This document shows positions 25,087-36,012 of a stretch of 64,000 bases of DNA, piece after piece (position 1 is the first letter of the stretch; every line of letters starts with the position of its first letter). The DNA lies in contig NZ_QXGH01000018.1 of NCBI RefSeq assembly GCF_003515065.1, forward strand, positions 1 to 64,000, in the 5' to 3' direction. Source of the stretch: Nocardioides immobilis. Its GTDB lineage: Bacteria > Actinomycetota > Actinomycetes > Propionibacteriales > Nocardioidaceae. Made by a program: the position numbers and the translations under genes. Under the pieces are notes generated by a model that saw only the letters and a program-made list of their open reading frames with translations, was not told the DNA's origin and ran no database searches.

Positions 25087-26574
25087 TCATCGAGACAACA
25101 GCGCGACCAGCGGCGTCAGGCTCTCGGTCTTCTCGATGCTCAGCACGTGCTCGACGAGCTGCTCGGCACGGCCCGCAGGCAGAAAGGGATCGAGGTAGTT
25201 CCGCGCCTTCTCGGTGTGGAACTCGTCGGTCGCCCTGGTCTCCTCCGACCACGGGTCGCCGTAGACGTGGCCGCACGTCTCCTCGAACCGAGCGCCACGC
25301 GCCTCGACGACCAGCCCGGTGGCACCGCTCTCCGCGACGCGGAGGTGCTCCGAGGCGGTGGCCTTCTCGCGCAGCGCCTCCCCGGCCGGCTCGTCGATCT
25401 CGAGCCGGACGCGCTGCATGAAGTCACGCACCGACGGATCGGCGATCTTCTGCGGGTCGTACCACTCCGGCCCGGGCGGGTAGCCGTAGGCCAGCATCGC
25501 GATGAGGTAAGGGGTGTTGAACGGCAGGTCCAGCAGCGTGTCCGGGTCGTCCGCGTCCGGCTCGTAGCTCGCATCGGCGATCGGACCGAAGTTGCCGACC
25601 AGCGGTGTCACCCTGACCCCGACGTACGTGATCTCGTCGGCCGTCAGCTGCTCGCGGTCGCGGATCTTCTCGAAGAGCTCCAGGGGGCCGCCGACGTAGC
25701 GGCAGGACGGGTAGCGCTTGATCGAGTCCTCGAGGATCCACCACCTGCTGCCGATCCGGCCCGCGACCCGCTGCTGGTCGACCTGCCGCACGTTGTCGGA
25801 CAGCGGGGTGTCCAAGAGCTGCTCGAGCACGTCGAGGTGGCCGGTGAAGCCGTGCTTCGCCACCTGCGCGGCGGCCATCGAGGTCTGCGTCTGGGGGTAG
25901 TAGGACATGTAGTTGACGCTGCGCTGGCGCGTCGTGGGCGGCGCCGCGCGGGGCGGCGCCGTGACGGCGGCGATGCTCAGTGCGTGCGCGGTCTGGACGG
26001 CGTCAAGGCCGATGGCGCGAGCAGCCGCGGCGGCTGCTCCGATCGCGACGTAGTTGAGCCTGCTGGCCGAGCTCCGCTGGGCGTCGGTCACCCTCTTCTC
26101 CGCTGCGCCGACGCTCGTGGGAGGCAGGTTCGACGGCGCCATGATGTTGAGCACACATGCCGTCTCGAGGCCCATCAGGTAGGCCATCAACAGCTCTTTA
26201 CCGTTGCCATCCTTCGCCTCGGTCAGCGCGAGCGCGTTGGCGAGGATCATCGTGGAGGCGTGGCTGAAGAAGAAGCTGTCGCTGGCTGCGAGCACACTGC
26301 CCGCCTCCGAGTTCACCATGGCGGCACCCATGGGCGAGAGCTGCTCCCCGGAGACCAGCGCGGTCGAGGTCCCGGCTCCACCGCACGCCGTGGCCGCGTT
26401 CACCATCGCCTGCTGCCGGGCCGTGAAGGCCTGCCCGCCGACCATGCAGGTCAAGGTGTCGAGCAACAGTCGCTTGCCGTACTCGACCACGTCGGACGGC
26501 AAGCCATCCAGCTGCGTCTCGGCCACCATGACACCCAGCCGCTCGGACAACAGCGGTCCATTGCTCTGGCTCAT
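25087..26574 (-). CDS. MmgE/PrpD family protein
   Basis: A 495-residue member of the family that includes 2-methylcitrate dehydratase and cis-aconitate decarboxylase. It has the typical helical N-terminal domain (VVEYGKRLLLDTLTCMVGG), the SDSFFFSHAST segment where dehydratases carry catalytic residues, and the C-terminal KRYPSCRYVGGPLELFEKI lid region. It is inferred to dehydrate a hydroxy-acid or hydroxyacyl intermediate, perhaps before or after the adjacent aldolase. It is transcribed between the aldolase and monooxygenase genes, with about 100-base gaps on each side. Confidence 0.83.
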   Translation of the reverse strand: MSQSNGPLLSERLGVMVAETQLDGLPSDVVEYGKRLLLDTLTCMVGGQAFTARQQAMVNAATACGGAGTSTALVSGEQLSPMGAAMVNSEAGSVLAASDSFFFSHASTMILANALALTEAKDGNGKELLMAYLMGLETACVLNIMAPSNLPPTSVGAAEKRVTDAQRSSASRLNYVAIGAAAAAARAIGLDAVQTAHALSIAAVTAPPRAAPPTTRQRSVNYMSYYPQTQTSMAAAQVAKHGFTGHLDVLEQLLDTPLSDNVRQVDQQRVAGRIGSRWWILEDSIKRYPSCRYVGGPLELFEKIRDREQLTADEITYVGVRVTPLVGNFGPIADASYEPDADDPDTLLDLPFNTPYLIAMLAYGYPPGPEWYDPQKIADPSVRDFMQRVRLEIDEPAGEALREKATASEHLRVAESGATGLVVEARGARFEETCGHVYGDPWSEETRATDEFHTEKARNYLDPFLPAGRAEQLVEHVLSIEKTESLTPLVALLSR

Positions 26575-26677
26575 GTCGTGACCACTCCTGACTCGTGCCG
26601 GCCTACTCGCCGAGCATGTCCCATGGACGCGGCGGACGGCACTGACGAAACTGACAGGACCCCGGCATCGCTGTGAC

Positions 26678-27451
26678 TCAGCCGGCCCTCATCCGCTTGC
26701 GAACCGCCGGCGCCGTCGAGTCCAACAGCTGTCGAAGGCTGGCGGTCAGTACGCCGAGGTCCATCCCCAGCACGAACGCACCCGCCTCGCTCTGGTCCAC
26801 GTCGGGAAGCAGAGGACCCATGGCGCGCTTGCCGTGCCGCTCGGCCGCCGCGGCGACGCTGCGCCAAGCGTCGGCGATCTCGGGCGAGGCGACCGGCACA
26901 CCCATCTCAGCCGCCAGGTCGACCGCGCCCAGGTACACCAGGTCCACACCTTCGACAGCAGCGATCGCGTCGACGTTCTCGAGGCCGGCCGCCGACTCGA
27001 TGATCGGGCTGATGAAGATGTCCTCCTCGGACGAGGCGACGTATTCGTCCCAGCCCTCCCTGGAGTAGCCGGCACCTCTGACGATCGGGCAGGTGCCCCG
27101 TACTCCGCGCGGTGGCCGGCGGGTAGCCGCCACCACGGCTTCGACGCTCTCGGCACTGTCGGCGTGCGGGATGATCAGTCCTTGGACGTCGATGTCCAGG
27201 AACCGCTGCACGGCGGCAGGCGAGAGGTCCCACAGCCGGGCGAAGACCCGGATGCCGGCGGCCTCCGCGGCACGCACGTGCGGCAGCGTCGTGAGCGGAT
27301 CCATAGGTGTGTGCTCGCAGTCGATGACCACGAAGTCGTAACCCGCAGCGGCGACCGACTCCGTGATCGACGGGTCGGTGCTGCCGACGAAGATGCCGAG
27401 CGCAGCCTCGCCACGGGCGTTCATCTCGGCGATCGTCTCGAGTCGTCGCAC
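26678..27451 (-). CDS. HpcH/HpaI-type aldolase (class II, 2-oxo-acid or citrate-lyase-like)
   Basis: A 257-residue TIM-barrel lyase with VVIDCEHTPMD (42-51, catalytic His and Asp region), the RLWDLSP substrate-phosphate/carboxylate Arg, and metal ligands expected in SPIIESAAGLENVD and LGAVDLAAEMG. Members cleave 4-hydroxy-2-oxoacids to pyruvate plus an aldehyde, or act on malyl-CoA-like substrates. The GTG at 27451 is used because the longer frame overlaps the ligase stop without a ribosome site. It follows the ligase by 26 bases in the module-1 operon. Confidence 0.85.
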   Translation of the reverse strand: MRRLETIAEMNARGEAALGIFVGSTDPSITESVAAAGYDFVVIDCEHTPMDPLTTLPHVRAAEAAGIRVFARLWDLSPAAVQRFLDIDVQGLIIPHADSAESVEAVVAATRRPPRGVRGTCPIVRGAGYSREGWDEYVASSEEDIFISPIIESAAGLENVDAIAAVEGVDLVYLGAVDLAAEMGVPVASPEIADAWRSVAAAAERHGKRAMGPLLPDVDQSEAGAFVLGMDLGVLTASLRQLLDSTAPAVRKRMRAG

Positions 27452-27477
27452 TGGTCGGACCGTCCTTCCCCTCGGTG

Positions 27478-29088
27478 TCATTCGGCGTCTTGACGCATCA
27501 GGGACTCGCGGAGCGCGAACTTCTGGATCTTGCCACTCAGCGTCACCGGGAAGGCGTCGAGGAAGAACCACTGTCGCGGCACCTTGTGAGCGGAGATCCG
27601 GTCGACGAGGAAAGCCCTGAGCTGCGCCTGGTCGACCACCCGACCTTCGTGCAGACGGACCACAGCCGCGACCTCCTCGCCCCACTCGGGATCCGGGAGG
27701 CCGATGACCGCGACCTCCGCGACGTCGGGGTGCTCGATCAGCTGGTCCTCGATCTCGCGCGGGTAGATGTTCTCTCCACCACGGATCAGCATGTCCTTCA
27801 GGCGCCCGTTGATCGTCAGGTACCCGTCCTCCCGGATGGTGCCGAGGTCACCGGTCCGGAACCAGCCGTCGGCGGAGAGGACCTCCTCGGTCGCCGTCGG
27901 GTTGTTCCAGTAGCCAGCGAAGACACTGAACCCCTTGTAGCAGATCTCACCGACCTCATCGATCGCCAGAGGCTCGGGAGCCTCCGGCGCGCAGATCCGG
28001 ACGTTGATCGGACCCAACGGGTATCCCACTGACTGGGTGAGGTGCTCCAGGGTGTCATCGCGGAACGTCTGGCAGATCATGCCGCTCATCTCAGTCTGCC
28101 CGTAGATCATGACGAAGTCGCAGCCCATCTCCCGCTCGACCCGGTCGACCAGCTCCGGCGCGACGGGCGCACCACCGCAGGCGTGCAGCCGCAGAGACTC
28201 CATGGACCGACTCGGGAAGCTGGGGTGGTCCAGCAGCCGCAGCGCCATCGTCGGCACCGTGGTGATCCAGTTCGCCCGCTCCGTCTCGATCAGCTCGAGC
28301 GCGAACCCGGCGTCGAACTGCGGGACCATCAGCATCGTCCCGAGGTTCCACAGTGTGCCGAGGGTCGAGTGGACCGAGCCTCCCGTGTGGCACATCGGCA
28401 TGCAGTTGAGCCAGACAGAGCCCTCGTCGAGCGCGAAGCGCTCGGTCGCGAACTTCGAGGTGTTGACCACGCCCCGGTGGCGCATCATGGCGCCCTTGGG
28501 CGGGCCCGTCGTCCCGGAGGTGTACTGGATCATGAACAGGTCGTCCGCGTCGACCGACGGCAGCGCCGGGTCATCCCCACGGTGCGCGGCCACCAGTCCG
28601 GGCAGGTCGTTGAGGAAGACCGTTTCGCGCACGAACGGCAGCTCTGATACGACCTTCGCAACCATGCTTCTCGTGTCTGCACCGCGGTACTCCGACATCG
28701 AGACGATGCCGGAGGAATCGGAGTCGGCGAGGACGTGTCGCAGCTCGGGCAGCTTGCTGGCAGGGTTGGCGGCGACGACGACCACTCCGGCCATGGCCGC
28801 GCCGAACTCGAGCAGCCACCACTCGGGGACGTTGGGGGCGAGCACCGTGACCCGCTCACCGGGCTGGAACCGTCGCAGGAGGAAGCGGGCGATCGCCTCC
28901 GACTGGTCCAAGACCTCTTGGTAGGTCCATTCGCGCTGATCCGACCGATCGGGCGTCCGGGCCTTGAGGGCGACCCGGTCTGGGGCGCGGTCCGCACCCC
29001 GCCGGAGCAGATCACCGACCGTAAGGTCGCTGACGGTGCCCTGTGACGGATCGGCCACGTGCTCCGCGATCTCGAACTTGACGCTCAT
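27478..29088 (-). CDS. AMP-forming acyl-CoA synthetase (module 1)
   Basis: A 536-residue ANL-family ligase that activates a carboxylic acid with ATP and CoA. It has the P-loop YTSGTTGPPKG (189-199), the aromatic-motif YGQTEMSG, WFRTGDLG, KDMLIRGGENIYP and a C-terminal catalytic Lys in LSGKIQKF. The ATG at 29088 overlaps the stop of the small mutase subunit (ATGA), so activation and rearrangement are translated together. That tight link suggests it makes the mutase substrate or its direct precursor. Confidence 0.9.
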   Translation of the reverse strand: MSVKFEIAEHVADPSQGTVSDLTVGDLLRRGADRAPDRVALKARTPDRSDQREWTYQEVLDQSEAIARFLLRRFQPGERVTVLAPNVPEWWLLEFGAAMAGVVVVAANPASKLPELRHVLADSDSSGIVSMSEYRGADTRSMVAKVVSELPFVRETVFLNDLPGLVAAHRGDDPALPSVDADDLFMIQYTSGTTGPPKGAMMRHRGVVNTSKFATERFALDEGSVWLNCMPMCHTGGSVHSTLGTLWNLGTMLMVPQFDAGFALELIETERANWITTVPTMALRLLDHPSFPSRSMESLRLHACGGAPVAPELVDRVEREMGCDFVMIYGQTEMSGMICQTFRDDTLEHLTQSVGYPLGPINVRICAPEAPEPLAIDEVGEICYKGFSVFAGYWNNPTATEEVLSADGWFRTGDLGTIREDGYLTINGRLKDMLIRGGENIYPREIEDQLIEHPDVAEVAVIGLPDPEWGEEVAAVVRLHEGRVVDQAQLRAFLVDRISAHKVPRQWFFLDAFPVTLSGKIQKFALRESLMRQDAE

Positions 29089-29521
29089 CCCTGCACCCTC
29101 CGGTCCGGCTCCGATCCGCTCTCTGCTGATCCCCGGCACAGCTCATGGAGGCTGTCCGCGATCTGCCGGGTGGCCGAGCCGGGGCCGAAGATCGCCGCGA
29201 TGCCCATCTCCTGCAGCACCTTGTGGTCGTCGGCGTGGATCAGGCCCCCCACAACGACCGGGACGTCCGACGCTCCCTGGCGCTCCATCTCCTGGAGCAG
29301 CGTGCGACACTGCTTGACATAGGAGGCCGAGGAGAAGCTGACCCCCACACAGTCGACGTCCTCGGCGATGACGGCCTGCACCAGCTGGGTCGTCGTCAGG
29401 TGCTCGCCGAGGTAGACGACCTCGAAGCCCTCGTCGCGCAGCCGGAGGCTGAGCGTGCGGATGCCCTTCGTGTGGACGTCCAGCCCGAGCATGCCCAGCG
29501 CGATCCGCACAGGTCGCGCGC

Positions 29522-29525
<4 letters not shown>
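29085..29525 (-). CDS. B12-binding small subunit of acyl-CoA mutase (module 1)
   Basis: A 146-residue cobalamin-binding domain. The signature DxHxxG is DVHTKG (16-21), whose His18 is the lower axial ligand of cobalt. VVVGGLI (90-96) is the expected GG motif. The usual SxL loop after the second strand is changed to GVSFSSAS. Separate small subunits of this size occur in isobutyryl-CoA and 2-hydroxyisobutyryl-CoA mutases, whereas methylmalonyl-CoA mutases carry the domain fused. It overlaps the large subunit and the ligase by four bases each, giving a coupled cassette. Confidence 0.92.
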
Positions 29526-31186
<1,661 letters not shown>

Positions 31187-31232
31187 GAGGAGCCCTCCTT
31201 GTGAGTGATCGTGCGGGGCCAGCTGCCCCGGG

Positions 31233-32147
31233 TCACCGATCGTGGTCGGATGGAAAGTCGGGCAGGACGTCGCGGGCGACGTTGCGCAGGGTCTGGGCGA
31301 CGGCGTCAGTGTCGTCGGACGCGGGCGCAAGGATGCAATAGGTCGCACCCGCGGCGCGGTAGGCGTCGAGCTCGCGTCCGAGAGCTTGGGAGTCGTTCCC
31401 GTCGACGAACGCCTTCCGCTCCCCCTCGGTGGTGACGGCTTCGCCCACGCCGAGGTTGAGCCGGACCCCGAAGTCGAAGGTGGAGACATCGCGGCCGTGC
31501 TCCTCCAGGATGTCGACCGCCCCCTTGCGGGACTCTCCGAAGTCCTTCGGGCCGATGGCTGACGGGTGCCAGCCTGTGCCGAGACGAGCGGCACGCCGGA
31601 TGGCCGCGTCGCTGTTGCCGCCGACCCAGATCGGGATGGACGGCTGCTGCACGGGTTTGGGCGAGGTCCGCACACCCGAGAAGCTCCAGTGCTTGCCCTC
31701 GAAGCTTGCGACCTCCTCGGTCCACAGGGCCTGCATCACCTGGATCGACTCGGTCGTGATGGCTCCCCGGCGGTTCCAGGGGATGTTCATCGCCTCGAAC
31801 TCCTCCGGCACGTTGCCGACGCCGACGCCAAGGGTGACTCGCCCGCCGCTGAACTGGTCGAGGGTGGCGACGTACTTCGCGATCTCGAACGGTTGGTGGA
31901 AGGGCAGGATCAGCACCGACGTACCCAGCCGGATGCGCGACGTCTTCGCCGCGATGTGCGACAGGGTGGCCAACGGGTGGAAGTACGGACGGTCCCCCAG
32001 GCGCGCATGGACGTAGCTGACGTGGGTGAGGTGCTCCGAGGTCCACACCGAGTCGAACCCGAGTTCCTCGGCCAGGACGGCGAGATCCGCCAGAGCCAAC
32101 GGGTCGCGCACCCCGTTGTTCGAGGGGATCGAGAGAGCAATGCGCAT
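31233..32147 (-). CDS. LLM-class F420-dependent oxidoreductase (module 1)
   Basis: A 304-residue luciferase-like TIM-barrel protein. It has ALADLAVLAEELGFDSVWTSEHL, GTSVLILPFHQPFEIAK, GGRVTLGVGVGN and PIWVGGNSDAAIRRAARLGTGWHP, typical of probable F420-dependent actinobacterial dehydrogenases or reductases. GGAAGG lies six bases upstream of the ATG. It is encoded immediately upstream of the mutase large subunit (46 bases), and module 2 has an LLM protein in the same company, so it likely acts on the acid or acyl-CoA that feeds the mutase. Confidence 0.85.
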   Translation of the reverse strand: MRIALSIPSNNGVRDPLALADLAVLAEELGFDSVWTSEHLTHVSYVHARLGDRPYFHPLATLSHIAAKTSRIRLGTSVLILPFHQPFEIAKYVATLDQFSGGRVTLGVGVGNVPEEFEAMNIPWNRRGAITTESIQVMQALWTEEVASFEGKHWSFSGVRTSPKPVQQPSIPIWVGGNSDAAIRRAARLGTGWHPSAIGPKDFGESRKGAVDILEEHGRDVSTFDFGVRLNLGVGEAVTTEGERKAFVDGNDSQALGRELDAYRAAGATYCILAPASDDTDAVAQTLRNVARDVLPDFPSDHDR

Positions 32148-32252
32148 CGGTTACCTTCCGTCGATGGCGGGCAGGTGGCACCCCGCGCCACCGCCCACGG
32201 TCGCACCGCCCACCGGCGGGGACAACTGGTCGATTCGACAGTCCGCCACGCG

Positions 32253-33026
32253 TCAGCCCTCGATGCCCTGCAGCGTGCGGTTCAGCGCGAGCAGGTCGTC
32301 GTGCGTCAGATCTCGGTCGAGCTGGGCCATCAATGCCTGTGCGTGCGCGATCTTGGGCCGCGCCTCGCCCTTGACCGCCTCGGCCAGCTTGACGCGGGTG
32401 GTCGCGGCGTCGAGGTCGAGGCAGTAGACAGGCGTGTAGGGCTGCTGCCGCCAGGACTCCTCCAGCGAGCCGGCATCCACGGGATCGAATCCCGCGACGT
32501 TCACGAGACCCATCGCGACCCTCTTGGCCTCGGCGTCATCACCGGCCACCGCGATGGCCAGTCGGCCGGGTGCGCCCTCAGGTGCACCGAGGTCAGCGAG
32601 CGTCTCGGCGAGCACGTTGTTGAAGGCCTTGATCACAGGCCGGCCGATCTGCTGTGCGACCCACACGCTCTCGGTCATCCCGGCGTCGATCTCCGGGATG
32701 TTCGGGTCACGGAGGCCCGGATAGTAGTTGCCGGTGTCGATGACGGGGACCCTCTCGGGGACACCGTCGAAGAGGTCGGGCGGCAGCTTCGAGATCGCGG
32801 GGAACGGGATCGACAAGATGATCACGTCGGCGACTTCGACCGCGCCGCGGGCATCGGCGGCGATCGCGCCCACCTCGTCCGCGAACGCGCGCACGCCGTC
32901 GGCACCCTTCGAGTTGGCGACCCGGACCTCGTGACCGGCTGCGGCGTACTTGCGGGCGAGCGAGCTGCCGATGTGCCCGACGCCCACGATCCCGATCCTC
33001 AGAGGACCCGGCGGCGACGCGATCAC
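32253..33026 (-). CDS. NADPH-dependent F420 reductase-like protein
   Basis: A 257-residue Rossmann protein with GIVGVGHIGSSLARKYAAAGHEV and the following VANSKG. The later IKAFNNVLAETL segment fits F420:NADP oxidoreductase/NAD(P)-binding family proteins, which could supply F420H2 to the adjacent LLM enzyme. The chosen start is the GTG at 33026, whose GTGA overlaps the stop of the truncated SnoaL gene; no better ribosome site is seen. The C-terminal half is less typical, so it might instead be a pyrroline-carboxylate-reductase-like enzyme. Confidence 0.7.
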   Translation of the reverse strand: MIASPPGPLRIGIVGVGHIGSSLARKYAAAGHEVRVANSKGADGVRAFADEVGAIAADARGAVEVADVIILSIPFPAISKLPPDLFDGVPERVPVIDTGNYYPGLRDPNIPEIDAGMTESVWVAQQIGRPVIKAFNNVLAETLADLGAPEGAPGRLAIAVAGDDAEAKRVAMGLVNVAGFDPVDAGSLEESWRQQPYTPVYCLDLDAATTRVKLAEAVKGEARPKIAHAQALMAQLDRDLTHDDLLALNRTLQGIEG

Positions 33027-33292
33027 GAGGAGAACCGCGACGAGATCGGCCGGGAGCGGGAGAGGTGATGGCTGCAGCTGTAGCTCAGCTTGTCGCGCCA
33101 GGACACAGCCGCGTCGACCCAACCCTGCCCCGGTCCGACGTAACTACCGTGGTCGTCCCAGGAGTCTTCCCAGTAGGTCGTCCTCATCAGCTCGCGGTCG
33201 TGCCGGTCTGCTGCCCGCACGTACAACATGATGTTGTCGTGCAGGGCCTGCTTGTCCCACAGCTCCATCAGCTGCGCATCCGTCAACCGCAC
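33023..33292 (-). pseudogene. Truncated SnoaL-like gene
   Basis: The first 75 residues look like a healthy SnoaL-4 type protein: LTDAQLMELWDKQALHDNIM, AADRHDRELMRTTYWEDSWDDHG, then WVDAAVSWRDKL and CSHHL. The family normally continues for another 80-100 residues. Here it ends after an unrelated SRSRPISSRFSS tail, so the last half of the fold is missing. The junction falls exactly at the GTG start of the F420 reductase-like gene, which suggests a deletion. It could survive only as a leader peptide that couples translation of that gene. Confidence 0.65.
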
Positions 33293-33340
33293 GGTCCACT
33301 CCCTTGGTCGCTAGCTCGAACCCTCGGAGGTTATCATTAT

Positions 33341-33353
33341 AAACTTTTTGATG
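33341..33353. promoter_or_regulatory. AT-rich element in the divergent promoter region
   Basis: AAACTTTTTGATG within TTATCATTATAAACTTTT is AT-rich. On the minus strand it contains TATAAT, at a fitting distance for a -10 box of the module-1 genes starting at 33292. It shares AAACTTTTT with sites at 9915 and 22851. The divergent VOC operon starts 124 bases to the right. Confidence 0.45.
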
Positions 33354-33390
33354 TAAGGTTCGTTCACGCCAACGGCGACAAGAAATCTGA

Positions 33391-33410
33391 GCAACGCCAG
33401 CGTTGCAACG
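33391..33410. promoter_or_regulatory. Overlapping palindromes upstream of the VOC operon
   Basis: GCAACGCCAGCGTTGC (33391-33406) has perfect 6-base arms, and CGTTGCAACG (33401-33410) is itself a perfect 10-base palindrome sharing one arm. They lie 67-86 bases before the VOC gene. A weaker TTGCA...TGCAA pair follows at 33415-33436. The arrangement resembles a dimeric regulator binding region between divergent operons. Confidence 0.5.
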
Positions 33411-33476
33411 GAGTTTGCATGCGAGATAGTGTGCAATCTGCCCCGTGCGTTGATGCGCCCTACTGGAGGACGGCCC

Positions 33477-34367
33477 GTGACAGCAGTACTGAGCATCTCC
33501 CACGTCGGTCTGCTCACCCCGGATATCGAGGGCTGCGTCCAACGCTGGGAACTGCTCTTCAACGCCGGCCGCACCGAGCTCCGCCCCACGTGGTATGCCT
33601 CCGACGAGGAGGTCCTGGCGACCTTCCTGCCGTTCGGCTCCTGCTCGATCGAGCCGATCCAGCCGATGCGGCCGGACACGATCCAAGGCGCTGCGCTCGC
33701 TGCCGGCCGGCCGGCGTTCCACCTGTCCGTCAAGGTCGCGGACATCCACGAGACAGTGCGCAACCTGCGCAGCCGCGGAGTGTGGGTCCAGCTCCGCCCA
33801 CCCGGCCGGACGGTGACGCTGCACCGCGGCTGGCTCGACGAGTCGTCGACGCACGGTGTCACTCTCGAGCTGATCGATGCCGGCGAGGTGGCGTCCTTCC
33901 GCCCGCCCCCGGCTGCGGGTTCGGCACCCCCGCCCGAGCCGACGACGCCCAGCGACCGACCCACGCTCCGTTCGGTGGCACTGCGGGTCGATGACCTCGA
34001 CGCGGCCCGCGACTTCTACGCCGGCGACCTCGGCCTCGCCGAGCAGCGTCCGGTCCAGGACGCCGAGGTGCTCGGGGTGCCCGTCCGCCACGCGGCTGTC
34101 CGCGCCCCGGAGGGCCTGACCGTCGAGCTCTTCGAGTACGCGAGCGAGAGGTCGGTGCCGGCGCTTCCCGCTCAGCAGGGAATCAGCCACGTGACCCTCA
34201 CGACGGCCGACCTCGAGCTCCTCCGCGCTCGGCTGCACGCGGCGGAGGCGCTCATGACCGACGACAGCGCAAACGCCACCGGAGACGCCGCCGGGCTGTG
34301 GGTCCACTCGCGCACCACCGGCGGTCTCGTGGTCCACGTCCTCGCCGAGACCGACACCGCATCGTGA
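33477..34367 (+). CDS. Two-domain VOC (glyoxalase/dioxygenase-fold) protein
   Basis: A 296-residue protein with two VOC modules. The first (about 1-140) starts LSISHVGLLTPDIEGCVQRWE; the second (about 160-290) starts LRSVALRVDDLDAARDFYAGDLGL. A proline-rich linker (PPPAAGSAPPPEP) joins them. The fold hosts extradiol dioxygenases, glyoxalases and methylmalonyl-CoA epimerases. The first His and a late Glu in LTVELFEY are compatible with metal binding, but the reaction cannot be assigned. The GTG at 33477 follows GGAGGA by six bases. It is the first gene of a five-gene plus-strand operon. Confidence 0.82.
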   Translation: MTAVLSISHVGLLTPDIEGCVQRWELLFNAGRTELRPTWYASDEEVLATFLPFGSCSIEPIQPMRPDTIQGAALAAGRPAFHLSVKVADIHETVRNLRSRGVWVQLRPPGRTVTLHRGWLDESSTHGVTLELIDAGEVASFRPPPAAGSAPPPEPTTPSDRPTLRSVALRVDDLDAARDFYAGDLGLAEQRPVQDAEVLGVPVRHAAVRAPEGLTVELFEYASERSVPALPAQQGISHVTLTTADLELLRARLHAAEALMTDDSANATGDAAGLWVHSRTTGGLVVHVLAETDTAS

Positions 34368-34381
34368 AGAAGGAGACCCCC

Positions 34382-34969
34382 ATGAGCACCCCCACCGGCC
34401 TCGACCTCGTCCTGTCCAAGGAAGCGATCCGCGACGTGATCTACCAGTGGTCGCGCGGGGTCTCCCGCAAGGACTGGGACCTGGTCCGCGCCTGCTACAC
34501 CGAGGACGGCGTCGACCTGCACGGGTCGGTCAACGGCGACGTGAGCGACTTCATCGCGTGGATGAAGGAGTACCACGCCCCGATCGAGCAGGTCATCTTC
34601 TTCTCGACGAACATCCTCATCGAGTTCGTGGACCACGACACCGCCTTCGTGGAGACCTACGGAACCAGCATCCAAAGGCACGACGCGACCGCCAGGGCGG
34701 CTCGGGAACAGTTCCTGGGCGCGGAGTGGGCCGACAAGGACGTCCCGATCGTGATCGACTTCGCGGGACGCAAGCTCGACACCTTCGTGCGGCGCGACGG
34801 CGTGTGGCGGATCGCGGTCCGCAAGCAGGTCTACGAAGCCGTGCACGCACGCGCCGCCGAGCCCGCTATGCAGGACTCGCCGGACTTCCGCGTCTCCCGC
34901 CGCGATGCCGACGATGCCCTGTTCGACGCGCGCGTCGCAGCCGGGCTCGACCGCCGCCTCTCCCTCTGA
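34382..34969 (+). CDS. SnoaL-like (NTF2-fold) protein
   Basis: A 195-residue SnoaL-like protein. The pattern KEAIRDVIYQWSRGVSRKDWDLVRACYTEDGVDLHG is the usual first helices with the conserved Tyr and Asp, followed by central strands and VRRDGVWRIAVRKQVYE. AAGGAGA precedes the ATG. Such proteins act as dehydratases, isomerases or ketosteroid-isomerase-like catalysts. It sits between VOC and phosphotriesterase-like genes, with 14- and 25-base spacing, so it is clearly part of one operon. Confidence 0.83.
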   Translation: MSTPTGLDLVLSKEAIRDVIYQWSRGVSRKDWDLVRACYTEDGVDLHGSVNGDVSDFIAWMKEYHAPIEQVIFFSTNILIEFVDHDTAFVETYGTSIQRHDATARAAREQFLGAEWADKDVPIVIDFAGRKLDTFVRRDGVWRIAVRKQVYEAVHARAAEPAMQDSPDFRVSRRDADDALFDARVAAGLDRRLSL

Positions 34970-34994
34970 TCGCCCACCAGCAGAGAGCTCTCAC

Positions 34995-35969
34995 GTGACC
35001 GTCCGCATCCCCACCCTGACCGGCGACATCGACCCCTCAGAGCTGGGGCGCACTCTCATGCACGAGCACGTGATCATGCTGGGCTCCGGCGGCGTGATCC
35101 GCGAGTGGCCCGCGCTCTTCGACCGGGACGCCGCGATCGCGACCTCCATCGAGCGGATGGCACAGCTGGCGGCCTCGGGCGTCGACAGCCTGGTAGAGAT
35201 GACGACCTTCGACCTGGGACGCGACATCGAGGCCACGGCCGAGGTGGCCCGGGCGTCGTCGGTCAACATCATCGCGTGCACCGGGGTGTGGCTGGCCGCC
35301 CCGCCGATGATGAAGAGGTACTCGGCGTCCCAGATCGCCGACGCGTTCGTGGGCGACATCGTGGACGGGATCAGCGGGACCGACCTGCGCGCCGGCATCA
35401 TCAAGGTCGCGACCGACGAGACCGTCGACGACCTGAACCGGCTGTTGCTGTCGGCAGCGGCCGAAGCCCACCGCAGGACCGGCACGCCGATCGGCACCCA
35501 CAGCAACGCGCCGGCCGGGAGCGGGGCCCGACAGCAGGACGTGCTGGAGGAGTTCGGCGTCGACCTGTCGCGGGTCCTCATCGGTCACTGCAGCGACACC
35601 TCTGACCTCGACTACCTCCGCGGTCTCATGCAGCGGGGCAGCTACATCGGCATCGACCGGTTCGGTCTGGACCGGATCCCGTCCACGGGCGAGGACCTCC
35701 TCTCGACGGCGGAGCGGGTGGCTGTCATCGCCGACCTCTGCCGGGACGGGTTCGCGAACCGGATCGTGCTGAGCCACGACGCCAACTGTGTGCACATGGG
35801 CATCGTGCACCGCGACGCCGTGGACGAGGCGCTGCCCAACTGGCACCACCTGCACATCCAGGAGGAGGTCCTCCCGGCCCTGCTGGACGCCGGCGTGACT
35901 CAGGCCGACATCGACACGATGCTCGTCGACAACCCTCGGACCTTCTTCGCCCAGGCCACACCGTACTGA
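34995..35969 (+). CDS. Phosphotriesterase-family metallohydrolase (lactonase-like)
   Basis: A 324-residue TIM-barrel hydrolase with an intact binuclear metal site: HEH (His23, His25), the carboxylated Lys137 in GIIKVATDE, His169 in GTHSN, His198 in IGHCSD and Asp262 in LSHDAN. Family members hydrolyse lactones or phosphotriesters, and lactones are the common natural substrates. The GTG at 34995 starts the fold cleanly. In the operon context it may open a lactone formed by ring or Baeyer-Villiger oxidation. Confidence 0.88.
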   Translation: MTVRIPTLTGDIDPSELGRTLMHEHVIMLGSGGVIREWPALFDRDAAIATSIERMAQLAASGVDSLVEMTTFDLGRDIEATAEVARASSVNIIACTGVWLAAPPMMKRYSASQIADAFVGDIVDGISGTDLRAGIIKVATDETVDDLNRLLLSAAAEAHRRTGTPIGTHSNAPAGSGARQQDVLEEFGVDLSRVLIGHCSDTSDLDYLRGLMQRGSYIGIDRFGLDRIPSTGEDLLSTAERVAVIADLCRDGFANRIVLSHDANCVHMGIVHRDAVDEALPNWHHLHIQEEVLPALLDAGVTQADIDTMLVDNPRTFFAQATPY

Positions 35970-36012
35970 CCCGGCCGGCGACCTCTATCGCACGAAGAAC
36001 ACGGAGACACAG

